Shown: in pieces, positions 35,575-47,150 of the stretch
Layout: each line of letters starts with the position of its first letter
How positions within the stretch are numbered: position 1 is the stretch's first letter
Assembly: GCF_038396675.1 (NCBI RefSeq)
Contig: NC_088921.1
Span: forward strand, 69,366,001 to 69,430,000
Direction: 5' to 3'
From: Hydra vulgaris
Lineage: Eukaryota > Cnidaria > Hydrozoa > Anthoathecata > Hydridae
Length of the DNA stretch: 64,000 nucleotides
Made by a program: the position numbers and the translations under genes
The notes under the pieces: model-generated
What the model was told of the DNA's origin: nothing
Seen by the model: the letters and a program-made list of their open reading frames with translations, nothing else
Databases searched by the model: none

Positions 35575-38052
35575 ATTTTGCCGTTAAAAAATATTACAAT
35601 AACCAATTATATTTTACAATTTTTACATTAGTTACGACAGGACTTCTAGAAGATCATGTGGATCTTGTCATGAAGCCCTTTACAATATATGGTTAATTTT
35701 TGATAAAAATACAATGTAAAATTTTAAAAAGCCAAGATTAAAAAATAAATAAAATATACAAAATAGAACAACAACGAATAAACAAACAAACAAAACAAAA
35801 AAACAATTAAAAGTAAATCAAAATATTTTCAATTAAAAATATAATTCTTTTAAGTTTTTGTTTGAATGAGGCAAAAGTCAGTTGGGTAGAAAAATAAAAT
35901 TTGGTAAGACTATTTTGTTCCAGAGATAAGGACCTCGATAAGAAACAAAAAACTGGTCTTTGCTTTTATGGCAAAAAGGGGCAATAAGATTGTTATTAAT
36001 TCGAAGATTATATTTGTTTTTAGGTTTCATACAATAAAGATTTGGTAATACGTTTGGCAACAAATTTTCTCTACATTTAAACATGAAACATAAAATGTTA
36101 AAGACATTTTGTTGATATACATTTAAAATATTCATTTCTTTAAAAAGTTGTTTCGTATGAAAAAACCGATTTTTAAAATTTATTGCGCGAGCTGCGTGTT
36201 TCTGATGAAGGTAAAGAGATTTTAGTTTTGTTCTATGAGTGCTTCCCCATATAATATTCGCGTAGTTTATATGACAATGTATAAATGAATAATATAATTG
36301 TGTTAACTGGTGTTTACATAATACATTTCTTGCTTTATAGAGAATTCCAATGCATTTAGCGATTTTATTGGAGGTATTATCAATATGATTTCTCCAAGAT
36401 AGATTCTCATCAATATATACTCCAAGAAACTTAGTAACTTTTTCTCTTTTTATTATTATATTATCAATTAAAAGGTCTGGCATGATATGAGGCAGTTTCT
36501 GTTTTTTTGAAGGTGGATAAAAAAGTGTCCATTTAGTTTTTTCTATATTTAGAGACAATCTATTTTGTTTAAACCAAACAGATACTTTTTTTAATTCATT
36601 TGTCATATTAGTAAAAAGCATATTAATATCTTTATAAGACAAAAACAAGTTAGTGTCATCTGCAAAATTTATTGTTGTTAAGTTTGATGATTTATGAAGA
36701 TCATTTATGTATATTAAAAAAATAAGTGGACCAAGTATGGATCCTTGTGGAACACCACATGTTATATTTATTAATAGATGAGATATAGAATCTTTATTGT
36801 AAACAAACTGTTTACGGTTAGTAAGATAACTTTCAAACCATAATAGGGTTTTATCTTTAATACCATATGATATTAGTTTTTTTAACAGAATTTGATGATT
36901 GACAGTATCAAATGCCTTAGACAAATCAATAAACACTCCTAGTGTAAAACAAGAGTCTGTAAAAGAGTCAGTTATATTGCGCGTTAGTTGAAGAATGGCA
37001 TGCTCGGTTGAATTATTTTTTTTGAAACCAAATTGGTTTTCGTATAGAATTTTATTTTCAACAAGATATGAGTAGATTCGGTTGTACATTATTCTTTCTA
37101 AAATTTTTGAAAAAACTGGAAGAACTGAAATAGGGCGATAGTTTGTTATATTTGTACGATCCCCCGTCTTAAAGATTGGAGTTACTTTTGCTATTTTTAG
37201 TTTATCTGGAAAAGACCCTTGTGCAATCGATGCTCTGAAGATTTTATAAAGAATATCTTTTATAACATCGTAGGAATCAATCACAATATTTGTGTTAATA
37301 TCATCATACCCAGTAGCTTTATTACGTTTTAATGACTTAAAAGCAACCTCAAATTCATTAAAAGTTAACTCAGTATAATTTAGATTAGAGCTTATTGATG
37401 TTTCGAACTCATCAACAGATTTATCTTTAACGAACGAAATACTATCGCTTAATTTTGTACCGATAGTGGTGAAAAGCTTATTAAATTCAAATGCAATATC
37501 ATTTGAGTCATTTATTAATTTGTTATCAATTTGTATAAAATTTGGAAGTAAATTTTTATTTGGTTTAAGTTTTCCAGACACCTCCTTCATGATTTGCCAG
37601 ACGCGTTTTGAGTTGTGCTTATATTTATTAAGCAAGTTTGAATAGTAGTTTTTTTTTGCACTTTTGCGAAGCTTTTCAAATAAGTTTGTATAAGTTTTAT
37701 AATTTTGTTTATGTTTTTCAGATTTTGATTTTAGGTATTTTATGTAAAGCTTCTGCTTAATTTTTGACGATTTTCTGAGACCTTTAGTAATCCAAGGAGA
37801 TGATATTTCTTTATCGCTTAAAACTATTTCAATTAAAGGAAAATTGGAATCATACACTTGGTGAAAAGTTTTGAAAAAATTGTCGTAGATTATGTTGATA
37901 TTATCATTAAAGTTAATATAACCCCAATCTACAAGTGATAGTTGTTCTCTGAAAGAATTTAAATTATTATTATTGATAAGCCGTTTTTTTATAAAAAACT
38001 TTTCCCTGCTTTTCTTTTTTTAAATTAACACATATAGAAAAAAAAATCGGGA
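35540..38052 (-). mobile_element. Young 5'-truncated jockey/CR1-type LINE inserted in copy 2
   Basis: It begins on the plus strand with 31 T (35540-35570), the complement of a poly(A) tail, and ends near 38052. The same site in copy 1 (29297-29310) is empty, which defines the insertion. The flanks allow only a short A-rich target duplication (3-5 A). The endonuclease half is absent. The long open frame indicates a recent insertion, after the tandem duplication. Confidence 0.9.
35878..37857 (-). CDS. LINE ORF2 fragment: linker, reverse transcriptase and C-terminal region
   Basis: 659 codons from the first Met and open for about 50 codons further upstream (to about 38020, where a stop ends the frame near the 5' truncation). 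It shows SSPWITKGLRKSSKIKQKLY in the linker, [73 protein letters not shown] and the catalytic NFADDTNLF. FLGVYIDENLSWRNHI and the thumb region follow. The frame ends at LPNFIFLPN; the family C-terminus (SFKQKLK) continues in another frame immediately after, so one indel trims about 20 residues. The endonuclease is missing, so it cannot act alone. Confidence 0.9.
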   Translation of the reverse strand: MYDSNFPLIEIVLSDKEISSPWITKGLRKSSKIKQKLYIKYLKSKSEKHKQNYKTYTNLFEKLRKSAKKNYYSNLLNKYKHNSKRVWQIMKEVSGKLKPNKNLLPNFIQIDNKLINDSNDIAFEFNKLFTTIGTKLSDSISFVKDKSVDEFETSISSNLNYTELTFNEFEVAFKSLKRNKATGYDDINTNIVIDSYDVIKDILYKIFRASIAQGSFPDKLKIAKVTPIFKTGDRTNITNYRPISVLPVFSKILERIMYNRIYSYLVENKILYENQFGFKKNNSTEHAILQLTRNITDSFTDSCFTLGVFIDLSKAFDTVNHQILLKKLISYGIKDKTLLWFESYLTNRKQFVYNKDSISHLLINITCGVPQGSILGPLIFLIYINDLHKSSNLTTINFADDTNLFLSYKDINMLFTNMTNELKKVSVWFKQNRLSLNIEKTKWTLFYPPSKKQKLPHIMPDLLIDNIIIKREKVTKFLGVYIDENLSWRNHIDNTSNKIAKCIGILYKARNVLCKHQLTQLYYSFIHCHINYANIIWGSTHRTKLKSLYLHQKHAARAINFKNRFFHTKQLFKEMNILNVYQQNVFNILCFMFKCRENLLPNVLPNLYCMKPKNKYNLRINNNLIAPFCHKSKDQFFVSYRGPYLWNKIVLPNFIFLPN

Positions 38053-38556
38053 AAAATTGTTAATGAACAGTTATGTAAAGTTAACGAATGGGTCGTAAGT
38101 AACAACTAAATGTGAGTAAAACAAAATATATACTTTTCCATAAAGTAAATAAATGAAACAAAATTCCTCTAAAATTACCAAATCTTATAATTGATAATAC
38201 TTATGTTAAAAGGGAAACATATGTAAACTTTTTAGGGGTAAAACTGGATGAAAATTTACAGTGGTATTATCATATAAGTGGTAAAATTTAATTGTCCCCA
38301 AAAATTTTTCAAACTTATTTTAATATAATTAAATTTAATATAAATAAATTTATTATTATTAATATGATAAAATTAGCCATAATACAGGGCCGACGACACG
38401 GGTTTTAAAGGAAGGATGTTGGAGGGGGGGGGGGGGAATAATTATATAGATTTACAGCATTTATATACGCATGTATGTATATATGCATATATGTATGCAT
38501 ACAATGTGTGTATATATATACATATATACATACGTGTGTATGTGTATGCATATATG

Positions 38557-38559
<3 letters not shown>

Positions 38560-38643
<84 letters not shown>
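38560..38643. repeat. (TA)n microsatellite (copy 2)
   Basis: About 84 bp against about 68 bp in copy 1. Confidence 0.95.
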
Positions 38644-38648
<5 letters not shown>

Positions 38649-39179
38649 ATAGTAAATTAACTTTTATGTTTTCCTTTTTTGTTGTTGTTGTTGTTGGTTT
38701 TTATTTTCTCGAAGAAATTCTTAAATTTTCTTTTAATGAATAACTTTGAAATTTGAATGTATATAGCATGACCGTAAGCTAAACTTCATGTTATTGAGAT
38801 TACCTCCTTAACTTTTATTAAAAATAAATTCGAAAGACTATTAAACTTTTTTGCATTTTATATAAATTTCTTTGAAACATTTTGATCTTTTCTCTAATTT
38901 TTAACTTTTAATTTTAGTTACTACGTATTTATATAAATGTCAAGAAAAAACAAGAAACTTGGTGATAAGGCAAACCTGTCTCCTTCTCGTCCTTGCCATT
39001 TTTATATATTATGAAACACGGAATTCGTAAATATTTGAACGGCTGAGTAAATAAGAAAAAAAAAATAAAAAAAATTCTATATTTGTAGAAATTAATGGCT
39101 ATAAATTTTCATTGTAAACATTATTTAACGGCGAAATAAATTGAAAAAAAAAAAAAAAAAAAAAAAAAGTCCTGCAATC

Positions 39180-39938
39180 TGGACTGCAAAAAAATTTCAG
39201 ATTTCAAACCTATGGAATAGCAAATTTTATCAAACTAAGCGCTGAGAAAACGGAATTTTAAATTTCTGAAACATTCTCTATTTTAAACAGCGTTATTCAA
39301 ATTAAGAGAACTTCATTAAATCTTCAAAATAAAGTAAAGCACCTAGGTTTTTAATGGAAATATTGATACTAAAAAGAATAAGATTTCAACACTTTAAAAA
39401 AAAAAGAACTCATTAACAGCTCTAAAGTTTATATATGGTCTTGAGCTATGCAAATATAACACAAGTTTTCTTAGCATAACATCAACAACACTGTTGGAAG
39501 ATCAATTTTAAAATCTTTTTTTTGTGTGTCTCAAAATATAATAAAAACTACCTGCATTCATTTTTTTAAACGGAGGATATTTAAACTATTCTCCTTTGAA
39601 ACAAAAAAATATATTTATCAGGCAGTTAAAAATCAAACATGCTATTCACTGATATTAAAACAACTACTGGCAACACATGATAAAAAATCTTTTACAAATG
39701 AAGTTATTGCTACATGTAACACTCTTAGCTTAAACTTCCTCCAGTGCATTATAGAAAGGAAACAATTAAATTTACACAACCTATAGAAGAACTGAAAGCA
39801 AATATTGTAACAATATTAAAAAAATCATTTCAGTTATGGAACTTAAAAGAACAACGAGAAGTTTTGAAAAAGTTTGATGGAGGAGAATATTCTGAAAACA
39901 CTAAACAGTTAGTTAACTGTGGAAAACACACCATCTAG
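39180..39938 (+). pseudogene. C-terminal reverse transcriptase region of a second LINE family
   Basis: Pieces read NKVKHLGF, YGLELCKYNTSFLS, then LFSFETKKYIYQAVKNQTCYS and TLSLNFLQCIIERKQLN (39526-39786). A frameshift near 39775 continues EELKANIVTILKKSFQLW to CGKHTI. The YGLELC..L block and the order fit the region after the reverse transcriptase thumb in some LINEs. This reading crosses the right boundary of the duplication without break. Assignment is moderate. Confidence 0.5.
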
Positions 39939-39939
39939 T

Positions 39940-40640
39940 TGTTAGTATTTAAGGGTAGCATCATTAAGAGCCATGTTGTTTTACTGGTCTTAATTTATGT
40001 AGTAACCTTTTTCTTAATATTTTACCTATAATTTTATTTACTGGGAGGTAAAGAAAAAATATATGCAAATAAATGCTCTGTGATTCTCGAAAACATATTC
40101 TCCTCCAAAGTGCAAAAAACATGATAAATAGCAATATTTTGTTATAATTTAGTTTTTTGTTTTAAAAAATTTTTATTAGGAGTTTATAAAGTACATACGC
40201 AGGTATGGGAGGAGGGATTACCCAAAAACGAGCGAATGAGTACAGGGATGTTTTTCGAATGTGTCAATATTTTGAGATTTCCATAAGTTAAAATTTAACT
40301 ATTGTTAACCGTACAAGGTAGAGGATGACGGGTTAAAGACAAGGATAGTATGCGATTTGACTATCTTTACCTAAAACTTGGTTTCTTTTCTGACGAATTA
40401 CGTCAAGAAAGAAATGCATTACCCATGTTTCATAAAAAAAATATGTTACAATTAAGCGATTTAAAACTTAATGTTAAAAATTAATATTATGTTAATTGTT
40501 ATAATTATGCTATCTAGCAGAGAAACGTCGAATTAACTAAACTCTTTTTTGTTTTTAATGTTTTCATAAATTTATGCGTTGTAGAAGAAGGTTTATTTTA
40601 GTAATAAATGATGGGTACGTGCGCAGAGGGGAAGGGGTCC
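39940..40640. other. No gene seen
   Basis: Contains GTACATACGCAGGTATGGGA near 40191 and a related GTACGTGCGCAGAGGGGAAG near 40616 in direct orientation, possibly element ends of one family. Confidence 0.4.
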
Positions 40641-40649
40641 ATTGAAAGC

Positions 40650-41437
40650 ATACAGGTGTGTACAACAGGGGAGGATGGTCTTAAATCAATGGTTTTACTG
40701 CTTACGTACTATATGGATTGTTCTCTTATGCTGTATGCTAACGATATCAAACTATGTAGCTCATTTAGAGATATGGATTATAGCCACGACTTACTGTTGC
40801 AATAACAAAGTTTTTTTCTGGTCAAGCAAATGGCAGTTAAGATTTGCCAGCAGTAAGTGTTTTAAACTTAGAATAGCATCTGCTTTATTTTGTAAACATA
40901 TAAATTTTGTAAACATATAAATTAATTATAAACTAGGAGCGCCTAATTTGACTTGGTCTAAAAACCTAAAAGACCTTACCATGTTATGACTATATACTTT
41001 TTTCTAAATTACAAAAATCATGTTTTAAATGTTGTCCGTGCAGCAAATATCCGAGCATGTTTAGTAGTTAAATGTTTTCAAAGTCGTGATCCACGTTTTC
41101 TTGTAAAATCCTTTCCTACTTACATAAGACCCATTTTAGAATATTGCTCTCCGCTCTGGTCACCATATTGCATTGAATTAATAAAAGCAGTCGAAAAAGT
41201 CCAAAGATCCGTTTTACTAAGTAACCATCCAACTTAAGTAAATTTTCATATTGTAATAGACATTCAATACTTTATTTGGAAATGCACGAATATTGTCGTC
41301 TAAAGCAAGACTTAATTTCATGTTACAAAATTCTGAACAACTTAGTTTGTTTTCATGTACCAAATTTCTTATTAGTTAACAATTTTATTTATACAAGAGG
41401 TCATAAATTTAAGCTACGCAAATTGATGTGTCAACCT
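40650..41437 (+). pseudogene. LINE 3' region (reverse transcriptase end and C-terminal domain)
   Basis: Reads YANDIKLCSSFRDMDYSHDL (YADD-type box with N in place of the first D), SSKWQLRFASSKCF, NVVRAANIRACLVVKCFQSR, FPTYIRPILEYCSPLWSPY, then LIKAVEKVQRS and TRGHKFKLRKL. This is the standard order at the end of jockey-type ORF2. Several frames and stops. Immediately followed by a different LINE fragment. Confidence 0.8.
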
Positions 41438-41440
41438 AAT

Positions 41441-43140
41441 CCCAACTATAAACAAAGCAACAGTTGTAACTAAAATATCATCAACATTGCTAGATAACGT
41501 AATAACTAACAATTTTTATAATTTTATAAAATGGAATCTAAGCCGTAGCGCAGTGGTTAGCGTGCTTGTTGCTTTTTTCCATAGTTTAACGCCACCTCTG
41601 GGCAAGAATTTTAACATCGGTAAGGAAGGAGGCGTGAATTTCAAATGCTCTTCCACCGTGCTCTGTGATGAGACCGTAAAGAATTCTTTGGGGCACTTAA
41701 TGTAAAGAAATAAAGTAAAAAAAAAATACGATGTAATTAATGCTTATGATTTATTTCTGAAACAATTTTGTAAAATCTATGATAAAGCAATTTCTTTAAA
41801 AGTAAAAGTAATAAATTCTAAGTCATTTTTATCCCCATGGATGACCTAAGGGCTACTAAAATCATCAAGAAAAAAAAAATTGTATGAAAAATATTGGGAA
41901 CATAAAACTTATAAAAATGAAACTAATTACAAAAACTATAAACATTTATTTGAAAAATTAAAAAAAAATTAAAAGTTAATTATTGAGTTAAATTGCTCAA
42001 AATTAACAATGGCAACACTCAAGAAACGAGGAATATTATTAGTGAGTTATTCGGGGAAAAAATTGCAAAAGTAATACCTATTTACAAATCTGATGATGAA
42101 ACTAACATTTCAAACTACAGACCTAGTTCAATCTTGCCCAGTTTTTCTAAACTAACTGAACGCATTGTGTATAAAAGATTGTATAAATATTTAACTGAAA
42201 ATAATATTTTATACTCTAATCAATATGGTTTTAAAATAGTCATTCTACTCGACCATGTAATATTTGAATTGGTTAAATATACATCAAATGGATTGAATAG
42301 TGATTGCTATACAATTGGGGTTTTTATCGATTTATCTAAAGCCTTCGACACAGTAAATCATGAGATACTTTTGGAACAACTAGAAACTTATGGTGTTAAA
42401 AACAAAAGTTTACTTTGGTTTAAATCATATCTAACTAACAGAAACAATTTATACTTAAAGAATCAAAAGATTCAAAAAACAATCTAATAATTTGTGGGGT
42501 ACTCCGGGGTTCTATTTTAGGACCATTGGTTTTTTTACTTTATAAAATGACTTATATTTAGTATAAAAATATTAAACACTATCTTATTTGCAAATGATAC
42601 TAATTTATTTTATTCTTACAGAGATATTATTGTTCTTTTTAAAATTTTGAACGAAGAATTAAATAAGATGAACGAGTATAAGTTACTATATTAACCAACT
42701 TTCATTATCCTAATGTAGAAAAAACAAATTTTATTCCATAAACCTAGTAAAGTCAATAACATTCCTCCTAAATTGCCCAATCTTTTAATCAAGAACATAA
42801 TAATTAAAAGTGAATTGACTAAAAATTTTATAGGAGTGCTTTTATATGGAAATTCCATGTTAAATATATCGAAAGTAAGATCTCAAAAATTATTTCCATG
42901 TTATACCGAACAAAACCGTTATAACCGAACAAAACCGTAATAATAAATCTTTGAAAAATATATATATTTACCTTCATACAGAGCTATTTTTCATACTGTA
43001 ACGTTGCCTGGGGTAGCACTAATCACACTAAACTCAAAAATATTTATAGCAAGCAGAAACATGCTGGCAGGATACAATTTGGGGGCAAACAGGAATGCGG
43101 ATTGCGTCTCTCTTACGTCAGGTTGGTGCTCTAACTATTT
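41441..43140 (+). pseudogene. Jockey/CR1-type LINE relic with SINE insertion and internal deletion
   Basis: Starts in the endonuclease C-terminus (PTINKATVVTK, STLLDNVITNNFYN), is interrupted by a SINE (41541-41727) and continues INAYDLFLKQFCKIYDKAI, LSPWMT and KNETNYKNYKHLFEKLKK. About 100 linker residues are then missing. The 164-codon piece 41993-42487 has [46 protein letters not shown] and [12 protein letters not shown]. Later frames give LFANDTNLFYSYRDI (FAND box) and a decayed thumb up to about 43140. Not functional. Confidence 0.85.
41541..41727 (+). mobile_element. tRNA-like SINE inserted in the LINE relic
   Basis: Starts AGCCGTAGCGCAGTGGTTAG, containing a good pol III A-box (TAGCGCAGTGG). 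A weaker B-box-like GTGAATTTCAAATGC lies at 41634, and the segment ends AATAAAGT plus 10 A. LINE coding sequence is continuous on either side. The A-box to B-box distance is larger than in a tRNA, so the exact class is uncertain. Confidence 0.6.
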
Positions 43141-43183
43141 ATAAGATTAATTTTCATCAAGTAATTTAATTTATGTTTAAAGC

Positions 43184-43324
43184 AAAATGTGATTTGATTA
43201 ATTTGATTAAAGTAAGATAAGCAAATTAATCAAATCACATTTTAAGTAAAGCAAAATATGATTTGATTAAAGTAAGATTGAAACATTACCTCCAGTAATG
43301 TTTCAATCTTACTTTAATCAAATC
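43184..43324. repeat. Two adjacent perfect hairpins (22 and 30 bp arms)
   Basis: Arms 43184-43205/43222-43243 and 43260-43289/43295-43324 are exact inverted pairs with loops of 16 and 5 nt. They share GATTTGATTAA and AAAGTAAGAT, so one probably derives from the other by local duplication. Confidence 0.95.
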
Positions 43325-43352
43325 TCTCATAAATATATTTTTTTTGTCATAG

Positions 43353-43355
<3 letters not shown>

Positions 43356-43418
<63 letters not shown>
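43356..43418. repeat. (TA)n microsatellite
   Basis: About 63 bp of TA. Confidence 0.95.
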
Positions 43419-43420
<2 letters not shown>

Positions 43421-44263
43421 CCCTGATACTATATTTCTTTATTTTGTATCCATTTCAGTATATTTATTTCGTTGTAAGAATCCTATTTATTTGTAATGAG
43501 TTGAGCAGTGCGAGTCCTTTTTATTTTTTGGACCTGCGATAATAAGACGCTGTAAGAGTCTTACTTATTTTTTGGACCAGCGTGTCCTTTAGAACATGAG
43601 TTGCTGTTCTAATAAATTAAATACTAATAAAATACAAATAAAAATATAATATAAAAAAGGGCTAAAAACCGCTGACCGTATGAATCGGAAAAAGCGAAAA
43701 ATTTGATCAAGAATCGAAAAGAAAATTTTTAGAATGAAACAAAAATTTTTAAAAAATCAGAAATTTTTATTAACAATATTATTTAAAAAGTGCATTTGAA
43801 AAGATTTTCTCTCCAAGTTGAACTCTTAAAAAAATATGATTTATTTTCAAAACAACACCTAACAAAACTCTTCTTAAGTAGTTTCACATGGCTGCATGAG
43901 ATCTTAACACACAGTAACCAAGTTGAGATTTTAGTGCTCAGTAAAGGAGAGGGGTGGGTATGGTGAAAGAGAGTTAAATTTTTTTAAATTTGTTGTAAGG
44001 TTCCATTCGCCATGATTTTTAACGAACCTTGTTGTTTGGAACATTTTTGTTTCATAATAATAGTATGAACAAATCTTAGATTCATACATATTAACACATA
44101 ATGTTTATTTCTATAATCGTATTAATATGTTTATTCCTGTTATTATCCTATTAATATGTTAATTTCTGTATCACCTTAACCATCAGAAAATCTTTACCAA
44201 CGATTGCCTCAGAAAAACGTATATCATAAAAACATATAAAAGTATTTCTTTAAAAAAAAAAAA
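43419..44263. other. No gene seen; possible 3' flank of exon F
   Basis: On the minus strand two AATAAA hexamers occur near 44133 and 44106, 130-160 bp after the possible stop codon of exon F. In AT-rich DNA this is weak evidence for a 3' UTR. Confidence 0.35.
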
Positions 44264-44505
44264 TTAAACTCGATCACCGCTCTCTGAGCGCGCGGATTCA
44301 ATTTCTAAGTCTAAGTTAACAAGATGTTTAGTTATTGTGTTACATTGTTCAACAGATTTACTTCTATCACTTGATATGTTTAATACAGCTTCATGTGCCA
44401 CTTCAACTCTTTTTCGTAAGAATGACAACTCAGACTCTTTAGCGTCTATTAAAATATTCGTATCTTTGATTTCATTTTCACGTGCACGAAGTTCGTTCGT
44501 TAAAT
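44264..44505 (-). CDS. Putative host-gene exon F (coiled coil)
   Basis: A clearly less AT-rich coding-like exon. The acceptor ATTATTATAG precedes 44505. It begins with two bases (AT) then [53 protein letters not shown] and [17 protein letters not shown] before TAA at 44264-44266. Heptad-like hydrophobic spacing and high Glu/Lys/Arg content indicate a coiled coil. Exon E ends with one base (G), so E-F joins in phase as ..[14 protein letters not shown]... An alternative end is a donor GTTTAA at 44269. The protein is not recognised. It is not a transposon-like sequence. Confidence 0.55.
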
Positions 44506-44517
44506 CTATAATAATAA

Positions 44518-44680
<163 letters not shown>

Positions 44681-44681
44681 A

Positions 44682-45470
44682 TTTTATACAGGGGCGGATC
44701 TAGGGTATGTCTAGTACGTCTGTAGTCTTACTAAAAAAAAAAATTAAATCTAAAAAAATAAAACTAAGGTAATATTTTAATATTGCGTATAAAAATAATT
44801 TTTTACTTAACCGTCAAGTAAATTAGATTAAAGTTTTATTATCGTTATATAAGCACCTACGAATTTTTTTTTTTTTTGCTTTTTCAAGTTTAAATAAAAA
44901 TATATTTTCTAACTGGAGAAAATATGTTTTAATAATTAATATATATCAAAATAAAACAATGGTCCTAACATTATTTTTTTCTATGATTGATCTTTTCATT
45001 TAAGTTTAGTTTTTAATATTTAAATTTTAAGTAATTGAATTTATTTATGAAAAAACACTGTCAGACGTACCTCAGGACTTATACCCTGAATTTATAAAGT
45101 TATTATGATAATTAAGATGTCTCTTAATGTTAAATGTTAGAAGTCTAAAATGAAATTTAATCATACAATTGAAAACATCATGCAACAAAATGACGAAGCA
45201 AAATTAATCTCTTTAAAAGGTAAATTACAGAAAAATATAAATTCTTATAAAGATACGAGTCTTGACAACTCATATAAATTATTTAGTTTTCTTAAAAAAT
45301 CAAGTGTTTGCAACATTTCCATGTTATAGCTGGTGATAAAATTCTTCAGGATCAACTTAGATATTATCAAAAAAAAATGCTTCTTACATATCTAAGACAT
45401 CATATCATCAGAATCACAAGAAGTCAATCTAAGAAGTCATATCATCAGGTAAAAAAATGTTTTGGAGAAG
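44682..45470. other. No clear gene; hAT-like end and N-terminal remnant
   Basis: CAGGGGCGGATCTAGGGTAT at 44690 resembles a hAT-type end. A weak frame near 45150-45330 (ENIMQQNDEAKLISLKGKLQ) may be the N-terminus of the following hAT relic. Confidence 0.35.
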
Positions 45471-45474
45471 TTAT

Positions 45475-46060
45475 TAATGACAAAATAATTTAAAAATTTT
45501 ATCATTTTCTATTTTTGCTTATGAAGCTTCTGACAGTTGAAGTAAAGAACAACTACTATTAATTATATAGTTTGCTGATTCAAAGTTCATAAGAGAATTT
45601 ATCAGTTGCTTAGATTGCACATATGATGTTACTAGTAAGGATTATTTTGTTTTTTGGTAAAAAGTATTTCAGATTCTTCTTTATATATCACGAACTGCAG
45701 AGTTCATTGACATGATGGTGCTAGAGCAATTGATGATCACACTAAAGGTTTGTCCTTACAAAGTGCAATATGTCAAGTATCCATATTTTGGAATATGTCA
45801 AATATCTTTTTTGGCACACTTTAATGAGGTATCATACTTTTTAAACTTGTACATACAAGACAACAAATGTTAGAGGAGCATAATAAAAGTACCGTTTCGT
45901 TGGCTGTTAAAAAAAAACAATTAAAACGTTTGTGCAGAACAATTTGGGTGAAAAAGTTTACTTTTGTTTTGGATACTTTGTCAAGAGCTTTGTACTAGTT
46001 CCTACAAAAATGATTTCAGAAGTTCAATTTTTATATAAAACTAGAAGGGCTTCATCATAT
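45475..46060 (+). pseudogene. hAT transposase fragment (DUF4371 type)
   Basis: In one frame KILSFSIFAYEASDS, stop, SKEQLLLII, stop, FADSKFIREFISCLDCTYDV. After a shift comes NCRVH, stop, HDGARAIDDHTKGLS. This matches the DUF4371 segment ADEATDCSNKEQLSLVLRFVD ... YDGAGAMAG of hAT transposases. Heavily decayed. Confidence 0.55.
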
Positions 46061-46456
46061 CTTTAAGTGACTTTTATGGAACAAGAAACAGTATTACTGA
46101 ATTTCATTTTTGAATTGATTTTTTTCAGATTTTAAGTATTTATGATTTAATAAAATGAAGACTTAAAAATTTACTTTTTTTTAACAAAATAGGGCATTAA
46201 GAATGCGTCTCTAAATACCTCTTTGTATAATTTAAAATTGCATATTAAAATATAAAAATATTTTATTATAATTTGTGTTATTTTATAATATATTTGTTAA
46301 TATGTAAATATAAAATTTTGCAATGTGTAACTTATTTTAATAATGGTAATGTGAAAATATAGTTATTATTAATAGATTTGTAAATAATGTGTTAATATAT
46401 AATTTTATAATCTAAAAGTGTACCGGTGATAACCTTGCATATTTTTGAGTGAAGAA

Positions 46457-46458
<2 letters not shown>

Positions 46459-46550
<92 letters not shown>

Positions 46551-46551
46551 G
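46459..46551. repeat. (TA)n microsatellite
   Basis: About 90 bp of TA with one GTA interruption. Confidence 0.95.
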
Positions 46552-46839
46552 GGTTGCCAAACGTGTTTAGCAATACTGAAGAAAAGCAGGTAATACTGAT
46601 TTTCATGAAAAGAAACAATGTCGTTGTCCAACTGTATTGTCAGTTGCATTAAAGAAGATAACCACTGAAAAGACAAATGGGATTCATCAGCAAAAAGTTG
46701 TGCCAAAAAGTTGAATTTTTCTGACGGCTACAACACACACAACAAAGCAGTTTCTCGTTCAACCATGTTAACTTATTTCTAGATTGAACCAAGCTGTTCG
46801 TCTTTTGGAACTAAAACTATGGAATGTGAAGGAATATCA

Positions 46840-47130
46840 TGGTACGGATTGAATAAAGATGGCGTAGCCAGCACACATTGAAATGGCGATTGAAAGAAGA
46901 TGGCGTAGCCAGCACACATGTCCAAAGTTGTTCAGCAATTTTGTGCAAAAGGTTTTCCAACGACGGTTTGAAAGATTTGTGGCCAGGGAACAGTCTAGAT
47001 GTTAAGATAATTGAACATTTATGAAACATTTATGAAACCCATGTGGTAGCAGAAATGAGATCTTTTTTAAGCTCAAATGCCCCCTCCAAGCAATCAGAGA
47101 GTGTTAGCTTCTTATCACGACAAGCATAAA
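46840..47130 (+). pseudogene. Tc1/mariner-type transposase fragment
   Basis: Reads ..DGVASTHVQSCSAILCKRF.. and DLWPGNSLDVKIIEHL, matching the HTA..WPxNSPDLNPIExLW stretch that holds the later catalytic acids of Tc1/mariner transposases. A 22-bp block (AGATGGCGTAGCCAGCACAC) is present twice at 46857 and 46898, a local duplication. Dead fragment. Confidence 0.55.
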
Positions 47131-47150
47131 TTTAATTAAGCAGTTTACTA

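Larger units (their letters stand above)
30754..39521. repeat. Tandem segmental duplication, copy 2 (with a 2.5-kb LINE insertion)
   Basis: Repeats 24521-30753. The first 3,531 bp appear identical on my line-by-line reading; single-base differences begin at 28052/34285. The copy is lengthened by a minus-strand LINE at 35540-38052 and a longer TA tract. Its right edge, near TTTG at 39521-39524, runs on into unique LINE sequence. Confidence 0.95.
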
